Assembly (NCBI RefSeq): GCF_002575655.3
Contig: NC_053040.3
Span: 464,800,780-464,864,779, forward strand
DNA from: Aegilops tauschii subsp. strangulata
Lineage: Eukaryota; Streptophyta; Magnoliopsida; Poales; Poaceae
Direction of reading: 5' to 3'
DNA length: 64,000 nt
Shown: in pieces, positions 10,285 through 21,300 of the stretch
Layout of the letters: the number at the start of each line of letters is the position of its first letter
Numbering within the stretch: the stretch's first letter is position 1
Program-made: the position numbers and the translations under genes
Notes under the pieces: model-generated
The model's input: only the letters and a program-made list of their open reading frames with translations
Database searches by the model: none
Told to the model about the DNA's origin: nothing

Positions 10285-13200
10285 TCAGGATGATGAGTTC
10301 TTGAGCACCCACTCCACCAGGGTGGACACGCCGAATCCGGTGGCGGCACGCTTCTTGTCGTTCCACACCGGCCCCGCCATGTCGATGTGCATCCACTGAA
10401 CCTTCTCGTCGACAAACTGCAAGGCAAGCATATTAGAGTTCTGTCAGATCTGCCAGAGGAAGACTGGACCTAGTAGAAGTACCATGCAACTCTCTTTTTC
10501 AATGCACAAATGTGGATGCTTTTGTTTATTAGTACTTGTGAGCTCGACAGTTTTTAAGGGACTGAGAATGCCAAAGAGATGCTATATATTCCCTCTGTTT
10601 TTATTTACTCCGCATATTAGAGTTGACTGAAGTCAAACTTCCTAAAGTTTGACCAAGTTTATAGAACAGAATATAAATATTTACCATAACAAATCTATAT
10701 GATGTGGAAGTACATTCAACAATGAATAAAAACGGAGGGAGTACCTGTTTAAGGAACAGGGCAGCGGTGATGGAGCCTCCCTGTCGACCACCGGTGTTGA
10801 CCATGTCGGCCACACCAGACTTCATCTGCTCCCAGTAGCTTTCCTCCATGGGCAATCTCCAGAACTTCTCCCCCGATAACTCAGATGCAGCGGCGACTTC
10901 CTGGGCTAGTTCATCACTTGGTGTGAAGATTCCTGAAGAGACATGTCCATTAGTATGCAAGACTACAGAATACTCCACTATTTCCATCTTGGAAGTTGGC
11001 TGAGAAGAGAATATTTGTTTGAGCTTACCAGCAATGCTAGGCCCAAGTGCAACAACGCAGGCACCAGTTAGTGTTGCCAGATCAATAATCTGCAAGTCAT
11101 AATTATAGCAAGTCATAAGGCCAATGAGTAAAAAGTTCAAAGCAAACTAATGAACATCACTTCTCTATTCTAAATTATCTTTCAACAGATATGATAAGCA
11201 TAATTGATTTTGTTTATGTCATGTAGTGCAATGCATGAATCTTTATATATGGCAAGCTAAAATGGAATAAGATAAATCATGCTTCTCTAAGTAGACCGAG
11301 CAAATAAAGTAATATCCATGATGCTAAACAAGGATGTGAATTTTACCAGCACTACAGCATCATATCAGCACTACAACTACAATAACAAGATCTGATTGAT
11401 ATTCCGCTTAAAGTTTTCTACAGCAATTGTCAATGCAGCAAAATTCTATGAACAGAATATGATGTCTAAAGAAGCAATTCATTACCTTGTCAACACCTTG
11501 ATTACAAGCATAGACCAAAGCATCAGCAAGTGTAAGCCTCCCTTCAGCGTCAGTGTTATTTACCTACAGGAACATAATAATGTGCAAATGAATAATGTGT
11601 TGTATGCAAACCAGTGGGCAAACTGGACCATGAAAACAAGGATAGGCATCATGCATATTCTTGTATTTTAGGATGATTACAAGAAACATACCTCAATTGT
11701 CTTCCCGTTAGAAGCAGTCAAAATGTCACCAGGTCTCATTCCTGTGCCACTAATCATATTCTCACAGGCGGCAACAATAAAGTGAACCTGTGAGAAAGAA
11801 AATCATTAGCAAATACACTAAAACTGAGAGGTTGCTCGTGTAAGTAACTGAAAACTGAAGTACCTCTACTCCAGGAGGTTTGATTTGGGCCAAAGCTTTT
11901 GCTGCACCAAATACTGCTGCGGAGCCTCCCATGTCAAACTTCATCAGTTCAATACTGCAACCTGGTCCAGTCTTAATGTTGTAGCCTCCACTGCAGAGAA
12001 ATTGGTGAATCGAGCGTTAAGTTTAGCAGTCATCAATTATTAATATCACTGCATTCTACCAGCATGACAAGGCATATTGAAGATGAAATATCTACGCAGT
12101 ACTGTAATAACTCACAAAATATGCACAGCTGTACAAACCTGTCAAAAGTTAGACCCTTCCCAACAATAGCCAGCTTTCTCTTGACATTGCCACCAACGGG
12201 TTTGTAGCACAAGTGGATGAAGTGAGGAGGATTTGCAGAAGCTGCGGCAACTCCCAAGTAGGAGCCCATCTTTAGCTCCTGGCATTTCTCTACATCTAAT
12301 ATTGTGGCAGTGAATACATCACTGTGTTCAGAAGCAATCTTTGATGCCTCCTCCGCAAGCACAGCTGAAAGGACAGCATGTCAGGATTGCAATGATAAAT
12401 TAAACATCTTAACGGTATCTATGTCAGGATTGCAATGATAAATTATGGTATCTATGAACTCTGTGATTGACTAAAGAGCTACTGACCAGGGGTAAGGACA
12501 TTTGCAGGTGCGTTGACAAGCTCTTTCCCGAAAATCACGCCCGAGGAAAGATCATTCACATACTTAAGCTTCTGGTCCAGCTCTGAACCAGAACCCAGTC
12601 CAATAAGATCTACTTGTTTAAGATGCACCTTCTTCGACTCAGCCTTGAATCTGCTGTCCTCATGCAAGCCAAGCACGGTTCCTGCAATTCAAATAAACAG
12701 AAGACAATCCAGCATCAAGTCAATGCCTTCCATAACTATGGTATCGAAAGAAAAGAATATAAGCCCAATGAGTATAGTGTAGTACCAGAAGCGATTGCCG
12801 CTGCAGCGTTGAGCTTGAACCCTTCCTGGACCCCAGTAGGGGAGGCAAGGACAACAGCAACGCTGCTAGCCTGAGCAGACTTGGCAACCGATGCAACAGA
12901 TTCACCAATACCCCGGCAAGCCGCGGCGGTGGATGGGGCGCTCTGGCCGAGGCCAACCAGGGCCACCCTCTTGAAGCCCTGCCCGGAGAGGCGGAGAACC
13001 ACCGACTGCCCGGCCTTCCCGGTGAAATCCTCCTCGGCTGAGGCCTCAGAGAGCAGACCGCTGAGCTGAGCGTCGAGCTTCTTTAGCACAGCATTCTCGA
13101 ATTTGGAGTCTGATCCTTTGGACAGATCCTTCTCCGTGACCGCGACGGCGAGGATGTCGCCCTTCCAGTCGGAGAATTCGATGTCCTTACCAGTGAAAGC

Positions 13201-13916
13201 AATCTACAGGACATGGAAGATACACATTGAGCTCACTGGCAGTGAAAACAGTAACTCTGCATCGCCAGAGCAGATACTCAAATCTGAACGGGGACGTTAT
13301 TTTCCATGGGAGAACACTAAGCTGATCCCGATCTAGCAGTTCATCAGCGTTTATTCGACTAAAAAAAGAAGTTAAGATCAACGGATTCGCGACAACTGTA
13401 ATGACTACTCCTACTACTACTGATGTTAGCGTATAACAGCGTCCAAGTGATTTTCCATGGGGGCACACTAACTCGATCTCGATCTAGCAGCTCGTCAGCG
13501 TTCGTACTAGCCAAAGTCTAGACCAGATCAATCGACTCGCGGCAACTGAAAGGACTACCTCTACAGTCCTACTACTGTCCACTGAAGCAAGCGTCCTGAT
13601 CAAACTCGCTCGCACGAAAACAGGGACGCAGCACGCACGCACGGACCTGGGGGAGCTCGACGGCGTTGGCCTTGGTGAGCCCGAGCGCGGGGACGGCGGA
13701 CGCCGCGGCGGAGGTGTGGCCCATCCTGGCGCGGTGCCCGAGCGGGCGGCGGAGAGCGGCGGCGGCGCCGAACGACGACGACGACGACGGATGAGACGAC
13801 GAGGCCGCGGGGCGCGCGCGGGGGAGGCGGCGCAGCAGGTGCGGCGCGCGGCGCAGGAGCAGGCGGGAGGCGACGGCGACGGCGGCGGAGGCGGAGGTGG
13901 ATGCGGCGGACGCCAT
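10285..13916 (-). CDS. LAP: Leucine aminopeptidase, M17 family, plastid-type (10 exons, 596 residues)
   Basis: Exons on the minus strand: 13916-13647, 13203-12786, 12681-12487, 12364-12139, 11990-11864, 11787-11692, 11563-11486, 11089-11029, 10932-10745, 10416-10285 (1791 bases, in frame throughout). M17 enzymes are hexameric, two-metal peptidases that remove N-terminal residues and, in plants, may also have chaperone activity. The metal and catalytic blocks are present: KGLTFDSGGYNIK (K364, D369), [10 protein letters not shown], the signature NTDAEGRL (about 447-454), and [14 protein letters not shown]. The first 70 or so residues are rich in Ala, Ser and Arg and lack acidic residues, as in a chloroplast transit peptide. 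The length matches plant LAPs (about 575-605). The start is the MASAAST methionine at 13916; an upstream in-frame ATG gives an unlikely His/Gly-rich leader. A Stowaway MITE adjoins the intron 9 donor. Confidence 0.95.
10589..10741. mobile_element. Stowaway MITE touching the intron 9 splice donor of the aminopeptidase gene
   Basis: The termini TTCCCTCTGTTTTTATTTA and TGAATAAAAACGGAGGGAG are inverted repeats, flanked by TA at 10587-10588 and 10742-10743. On the gene strand the exon ends at 10745 and the intron reads GTA followed at once by the element (CTCCCTCCGT). The TA of the target site therefore supplies intron positions +2 and +3, and the MITE supplies position +4 onward. Confidence 0.9.
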
Positions 13917-14465
13917 TGGAGTGGGGCGCGGGGCGAGGTATATATCGGGCGCGGTCGCGTTGCCAGCCGTCCGATCGGGTCGGGTCGGTCTCCAGTGTCC
14001 GCCCCCCTCCCTTGTAGCGTGCGTCATCCTCCCCCGGGACGGCTCCTGCAGCCCGCTACGCGCACGCGAAGGTCTACCCGTGCAGCCGTCTAACTGAGGC
14101 TGGCAGGTGGGGTCATGGTGGTGCGGGGCCACTGGTCGGTGAGACGTGTTGCTTGCGTGCGGGCTGGGTTGAGAGGGCGGGCAGCGTTGTTTGTCGCCGG
14201 ACTAGCGCTAAGGATGGATAGCGTGGAGGTCGAGGAGTCTGGAATGGATGGAGCGTCTTTTCATTGGCTCCGTTCTTTTTTGTTTTACGGGAAAGAGCGA
14301 GCGATCCGTGGACCACGATATCGAAATCGTTTGTTTTCGCCCACGTAGCAGATTATTTTTAGACCTGGCGTAAGTGAGAGTACCGTGTGACTCTCGCTCT
14401 CTCCATTTCTATACAAAAAAAACTATGAGCGCATTTTAAAAACAGCCTGCATAAATATTTATGAA

Positions 14466-14638
14466 AGTCAATCTTTGCAAATTTGACCAAGTTTAGAGAG
14501 GAAATTATATGCATCCACAGTACCAGACATACGCAATATGAAAATATGCTTAATGATGTATCTAATGGTGTGTGTCTGGTATTCTGGATGTAGATATTTT
14601 TCTCTATGATCATCTTGGTCAAAGTTTGCCAAGATTGA
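14466..14638. mobile_element. Diverged foldback MITE upstream of the aminopeptidase gene
   Basis: Two arms of about 63 bases, one starting GTCAATCTTTGCAAATTTGACC and the other ending GGTCAAAGTTTGCCAAGATTGAC, are imperfect inverted repeats closed by a loop of about 50 bases (CAATATGAAAATATGC). The element lies 550 bases upstream of the aminopeptidase start codon. The outer ends are too diverged to place. It resembles the core of a Stowaway element. Confidence 0.55.
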
Positions 14639-14639
14639 C

Positions 14640-15352
14640 ATATACCACGAAAGAGCTGAGAGGGGTTGCTTAAACCTGAACATGGAAGAGCGAAGAGAGT
14701 AGATGCTCCTACGAAAGAAAATGTGCATGATGAAGGAACAGAAGTACTCCTACTAGGCTGGTCCGACAGATTTAGGAAGATTTGGCCGCTTCGGTGCTTT
14801 TAGTCGTCGCTAGGTGGTTTACGGATCAGGGTGTTCATTATACTGCTATGATTGAAGATGAATGGATCGAAAGTATTTTCGCAACAAAAAAAAGTTGTGC
14901 AGGGGATGTAATGAAAATCATGTAAATATGGACTGTTTCTGACTGCTTAGTTTAGTAGCACTAACAATGTTACATCACATCGTACAACAGCGACACATGG
15001 AAAATGTACATAGTTGTAAACGTACGGAAGGAACCATTTACAAAATTTGTTTGTCGCCAGGGGGGGAAAAACCCCAAAATATACAACATATGTATGTACG
15101 AACTTCTTTCCCTATGGACAGTGAGCAGCGGTACAAAACTTTATCTATGGACAGTGAGCAGCAGTGCGCTATACGTCTATGTGCTAAATGCGTCGCTATA
15201 TCAAGTCTACCTATCAATCACATTTGCCACATTGGTATGCACTACTGCCTGTGACTTTTCTTTTTACACGGAGCTTTGTCTTCCTGGCCTCCACTTTCAC
15301 ACGGTAAGAAATTAGTGGAAATATGTCGTGTCTAGCTTCGACGACGGGTCAG
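14640..15352. other. Intergenic interval between aminopeptidase and formin genes
   Basis: No supported coding sequence was seen. The right part probably contains the formin 3' UTR, since that gene ends at 15353 on the minus strand. A duplicated phrase CTATGGACAGTGAGCAGC at about 15112 and 15147 forms a short tandem repeat with a period of 35 bases. Confidence 0.4.
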
Positions 15353-18300
15353 TCATCGGTCGGAAACTCCTGGCTCCGGCGACCCCGCCTTCTTGTGAGC
15401 GGCGGCTGCCTTCGCCTTCTCTCGTTCGGCTTCCATCTGGGCTTTCTTCTTCTCCGCCTCCACCTGCCTGAGGTTCTCGGCATGGGCCCGCTCGAAGGTT
15501 TTCACGAAGCTTAGCAGAGTAGAGACAACTGTCCACAAAAAAAGGGGGAAACCATGCTGCTGTGAATAATTCAACCAGTATTGTATTGGTCTGAAGATTG
15601 GTGGAGACGATAATTCTACTACAGTATTTATCTTTTTTTTTTCCATAAAAGGGGGAAACAGCATAAGCTGTTAGGGACATTTAATGTCGACCAGTGTTGG
15701 TCCAATGATTTGGTTGATGCAATTATTACAGTCTCAGCCAAAAGTGGTTCTCAAGGCTGGACCAGACTAAGGACTGCAGGAACTCATGATGATTTTCTGT
15801 CAAACCAGACTTTTACAAGTGTAAATGAGTTTGGTGAGATTCACACAACCAGGGACGGGTGATTAATACTACCTCCGGTCCATAATTATTGTCGTGGTTT
15901 TAGTTCAAATTTGAAATTAAAACCATGACAATAATTATGGAACGGAGGGATTCAAACTGCGACAAGTAATAAATTGTTTGGGAATAAAGTGCGTCTTAGT
16001 TGAAACATGATGAGTGCAATGGGAATAACTTTTGAAGCCCATGCCACATGGAACTTTTTCTCACATGTCTTGCATATAAATGAACAGTTCTTATCTTCCT
16101 TTTGTTCGGACCCATTAAGATATGCTTTGTACATTTTCATGATAAACAAGCCGTTCAGCTTGAAAGGAAATACCTTGCTCAAACGGGCACCGCACAGGAT
16201 CTTCACCAAAATAATGTGCTAGAGAGTCCGCGCTTTTCCCCTAAAAGCAAAATAAATAAAAATTAGCACGAAATACAGCATGATGCATGCAGCAGGATAT
16301 TGACAGCTTGCCAGCCCAGGCATACCGCTGTACTGTAAAGCGAAGCTAATGACCTCCCTTCAGCTTGGGCATCAGCCAGAAATTCCTTCAGTTTCTGAAA
16401 CAAAAACTCTTGTTGAGTAGTGCAATTGATATGTTAATGGTAGTTAACTGAATGGATAGTTGGTGCCGTAGTTAGTAAGGGTGTCTCCATGCTTTTCCAA
16501 TACGCATTATTATACGATTAGCGAACAATGAACAAATATATCTAAACTCCGGCCTATGTAGGGATGAATGGCGCACTGACCTTGTAAAACGTCTCAGACA
16601 CTGGACCATCTTTTTCAGATGTTGCCAGTTCCTGCTCGACCTTTTCCAGTCCCTTAGTTATCGCTTGCATTTCCTCCGCCAAGTCTTTCAATTGGATCTG
16701 TTTGTCCACGATGTGGTAAGAAAGAAGACATAAATTACTAGAATGGATCTAGCATTAAGATATGAGCTACCTTTGTGGCGGGTTCTAAATGCGCAAGATC
16801 CTTAACAAAATCAAGAACTTCAGGAAGCTTGCCTGCAAGAACCTGTGGAAGCAACAAATCTCGATGAAAGTTCATTGATAAAGTGCACATTCTCAGAGGC
16901 TAGCACAACGGTATCAGTTTCATGGTAAGAACTTCACATGGACATACTGAAAGCAAGGCAATCTGTCCACACTTTCTTTTGAAGAAACAGATGTACTTTT
17001 TTTTATCGAATAAGCAAAAGCCCAAGAAAGACCATGGTTACAACCGAAAGAAAAGAAAAACACCACCCCACGCCATCGAGCATGGATTGATGTCTGTCTT
17101 TTATTGGAAGGGGCCCACAATAGGTGGAACACCTTATAGGGGCAGAACTGTCCAGCCCACTAATCAGTGCAGTTGATCAACAGATTGTCATTGCTGTAGG
17201 AGAAACAGCAGTCTTTTTCTTTTGAGAAACTACAAACAGCAGTCTTTGTCACTGCTGTAGGAGAAGCAGCAAAAAGTCCCTGAACACTGATCAACTAGAG
17301 CACACAGTCGTTGCAAATAAAGAACTGATCATCCCACTAATGAATGCAGTTGATCAAAATACTGCTTCTGAGGAAGAGGACTTTAATATTAGCTACCCTT
17401 TCTCTTCCTTAAAAAATGATCAACAACTCATAATGTGATTGGAATGACATCACTAAGCAGTAAGCACAACATTGGTAGACCGGATCTATAAGGGCTCAAA
17501 TCTTGGGAATACAGACATGCACGTGTGCGAAATTTGTAGTACTATGCACCAATTCGCCTCCCAAACAGAAAGAGCAAATAAAAAGAAGAGACGGTATCCA
17601 AAACTTTGAATCTTATGATAAGAGAACATGATAAAGGAGAAAATAGCTGAAATTAAGTACCATACCTTGCACAAATAATGCATGAGAGTCATCTTATTGT
17701 TTCGTGCCCGTATATCAATGAGCTTAAGAAGACTATCTAATCTAAATCCAACGGCTGAACCTGAAAAGGCACACTTGTTAGAAGAAAAATACTGAAAAAC
17801 AGGATCATGGATCAACAGTTCACTACTGATTTTACGAGCTTCCTTTTTTTTTGACCTGTTTTACAAGCTTCCTCATAAACAAATTCTCAAGATTGTGCCT
17901 TTTCGGCTTTACACTACTGTTGACTATCCAGTTAACGCCTGAATACAACTTAAAGTCTTGTCCCAAATGGTAACAAAAATTTCAGTTGGACTGATTTCTG
18001 TCGCATGATATTCCGGATTTTCTGGCTTTTTTTCTCCAAATGAGTTGAGTTTAGTAAGATGGCAGAGCAACATATAGTAGCTATAGTAAAGTTGGCTATC
18101 TTATTTGGAAATCAGTATGTCATAGTTGCAGTTGTGTAGTGCAATATTGTTCCAGTTCTTAACCCCTAGCTATATTTCCACCAGTAAATGATCCAAAATT
18201 ATTTTAAATGACATTTTCTTCTGGCATGCTATGTAGATAAAATTCAAATAAGACATCGATTGACATAAAAAAAACATGTGCACTAGATGTATCCATCTTA

Positions 18301-21300
18301 GGTCATTCATTTGGAAAATCATATGGTAAATATAACAATCTTACACTGGGTTTGCTGACTCACCCCTTGCAGTTCCTTGGTTTAATGCATTCCCCAAGGA
18401 AAGAATTGTTTGCATCACTCGCTTAAGCTTGTCAGAGTTCCTAACCTGGCCAAGTAACAACATGCATGAACAATGTATACATAACATGTCAAAGAAGAAG
18501 AGTCAAAGACTCCAGATAAACAGACTGCTATGTACCTCTTCAGCAACATCATTAATGGTATTCAGGTTATTTTTCACGTCTGCAACCTGAAACAACATAT
18601 ATATGGATTCAGCAATGGCTTAAATAGAACAGTCAGGATAGTCCATAGAGATAAGGACTTTACAAGGATGTGATGTTATTCTGACCTGTGTAAGAAACTT
18701 TATCTTAAAGGATAAGATTCTCAGTTTTGACTCCACCCTTGGCACTTTCATCATTTCCAAGAAGAACTAGAAACACAGAAGAAAGTCAACAATGAAGTTA
18801 TTGCTTTAGTGTTTTCAAAACGAACAATGTCTCATTCCACGATTAATTGATGATGGACCTGTTAAGCTTCATGCACTAGCCAACGCAACCAAAAGTCCGA
18901 ACTGATGGAAAGGGCTAGTGCAATCCACATATACTGTAACCCCCCCCCCCCCCCCCCCTCTCACGTGTGACGGAGAAGACAAGTCAACACGTGCAACCGG
19001 AAGAGAGCGACGGCGCGCGAAACTCACGTATGACTCAAGAGGCCTATACGTGGACACAAAGGAGGGCTACGAGCAATTTTTGAATAAATTGCGAAAGCCA
19101 GGACTTGAACTCAAGACCTTGGACCCTGATACCATGTTGAGCTTCATGCACTAGCCAACGCAACCAAAAGTCCGAACTGATGGAAAGGGCTAGTGCAATC
19201 CACATATACTGTAATAGGACCATCTATTTTGGAAGTATGGTGACGACATGATCCCTTATATGGACCACGATTTGGACAAAGCTGTCAATATGAAGCTAAT
19301 TTTGAGTGTGTTTGAACAATTATCGGGTTTGAAGACAAATTTCCATAAGAGCGAACCTTTTACCGTTTCGGGAAGGCTAAGGAGAACGAGCTTACGCGCA
19401 GCTTTTTGGCTGTGGTTTGGGCTCATTGCCCTTTAAGTGCCTTGGCATTCCCATCCATTCATCACAAACTTCGTAACCAAGATTGGAAAGTTACCGCAGA
19501 CCGTCCTGAAAAGTGCCTTAGTGGTTGGCAGTCTAAAAACTTACCCTATGGAGGCCACCTGGTCCTTATTAATTCCATGCTGTGTAGTCTACCGGTCTTT
19601 ATGATGTCCTTATTAGAGATCCCTAAAGGGGTCCAAAAGAGACTTGACTTTTACCAGTCTCACTTTTTCTGGCAACTGGATCAGCACAGGAGAAAATACC
19701 GATTAGTGAGGTGAGGAATTTTATGTACCCAGAAGGACCAAAGTGGTCTCGGTATTCAAGATTTAGATACTAAAAATAACAGATGACGGGGTTTGGCATC
19801 CGCTTTTGGAGTTCATAATATTTGGGGGAAAATACTTTCATTGGTGAAAGCTAGACCAATGGACTCCCACTTCTAGAAGGGCCTCAGGAGGGTTAAAGAA
19901 GCCTTTCTTTAATTTGGCTCATGATCAGTGAGATTTGAGGAAGATAAATGGCCAGGGCATACTTCTTTTTCTACTATGTACCCCCTGGCTATTCAACATC
20001 GTGTGTCATAAGGATGCCACAGTTGCCTCTGTTCTTGGGGTAGGAAACACACTTGTGGACTTCCGTCGGGCACTCATTGGTCAGCATTTTGGCTGAGCAG
20101 AATGCCCTTGTCCAGTGGCAGAGCTACAATTTAAGAGCTGGACGGGCCACTCTAAAGAAGTCCCAAGAATGTTGTTTCCAGGTCAATTTTACTTTCACTC
20201 CTCGCTGGTTTTCACTGGGCTTGGGCGGGCCATAGCATTGGTTTGCTACCACGTAGCTCCCGTTGTGCCCTTGTCCTGAAGGTGGCAGAGGTGCAACTAT
20301 CTCAAGAATAGGACTCATTTAGGTGGGATTTGCATACCACCGGAGTTTTTTCTGTGCAGTCCATGTATTCAGCTTCAAGAGAAATGTGTGTACGTTTCAG
20401 GTCGAAGAACGGTTATGGCGACTCAGCTTACTATTAAAATCAAGGTATTCCTCTGGTTTCTATGCCAGGGAAATATCCTTGCAAAAGACAAATTTCTTTT
20501 TCGAGAAAACGCAGAGGACCCTTGCATTTCATTTCTTGAAAAGAGAGAGTTTAAAGTTACATTCCTCCTAACAGGTGGTTTACAATCATCGAACAGATGC
20601 TAGTGTACATCCCAGGTGACAGGGAGCACAACTTAATTAAACAGAATGGCAGGGGACACACGATGCAGTTTTTGCTTTCAGCAGGAAACCAACCAACATC
20701 TATGTTTTGATTGTGGGTTAGCAAGCATAGCATGATGTGCTGTCAATTTAGCATTCAATATTAAACCAGCCCTCAGTATTTCACATGTTTTGGGGTCGGG
20801 GCTGCAGTGGTTTTTTGCTCCATTTGGCTATGTAGAAATTATGCTGTGTTTGACAAAAAAAAAAGGTCAATCTAGTATGCAGTCGGCTGCGGTCCTGGGG
20901 GTGGTTACAGAAGGTGCGGCACAAATACCTGATGGAACTTGGCACAAAGAAGCTTGAGTGATTTACCAGGGAGTTTATGTCACGGTTTGGATAACCTGTC
21001 AGTGATAGGCTTCTTAGTCTCTACTGAGGATATGGTCAAGTGTGACATGTCACACTTTTTTGTTAGGCCTGTGATGGTGTTATCTGTGGTCTATCTCACA
21101 ATTTGATTAGGCTACCTGTTGGTGAGTTGTAATAAGTGGTGCAGTAACAGAGGCTTTATGCATCTATGATGCAGAGGCCGGGGGTAATAAAGCTTTCATT
21201 TTCCAAAAAAAAATGTTGAAACTAGGCCTGTTAGTACATTAGCTATATTTGACAATGGCAAAGAGATTGCAGAAATGACTGTTTCAGCATGCAATTTCCC

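Larger units (their letters stand above)
18800..21213 (+). mobile_element. 5'-truncated L1-type LINE in formin intron 8
   Basis: The insert lies antisense to the formin. It preserves the end of a reverse transcriptase (YGDD in place of the usual YADD near 19238, then LSGLKTNFHKSE), a thumb-like section (LPYGGHLVLINSML, 19541-19582) and a zf-RVT-type region (WRLSLLLKSR near 20416). Its 3' UTR ends GGGGGTAATAAAGC followed by a short poly(A) at about 21206-21213. Several stops and frame changes interrupt it. A TRIM-like element sits at 18860-19216, and another LINE tail fragment sits near 20494-20640. RT-like coding continues on the left side of the TRIM, which shows that the TRIM came later. 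Confidence 0.75.

Noticed and set aside
19124..19134. tRNA gene candidate within the TRIM
   Set aside because: Only a primer site and a B-box-like string are present; no cloverleaf or A-box could be drawn.
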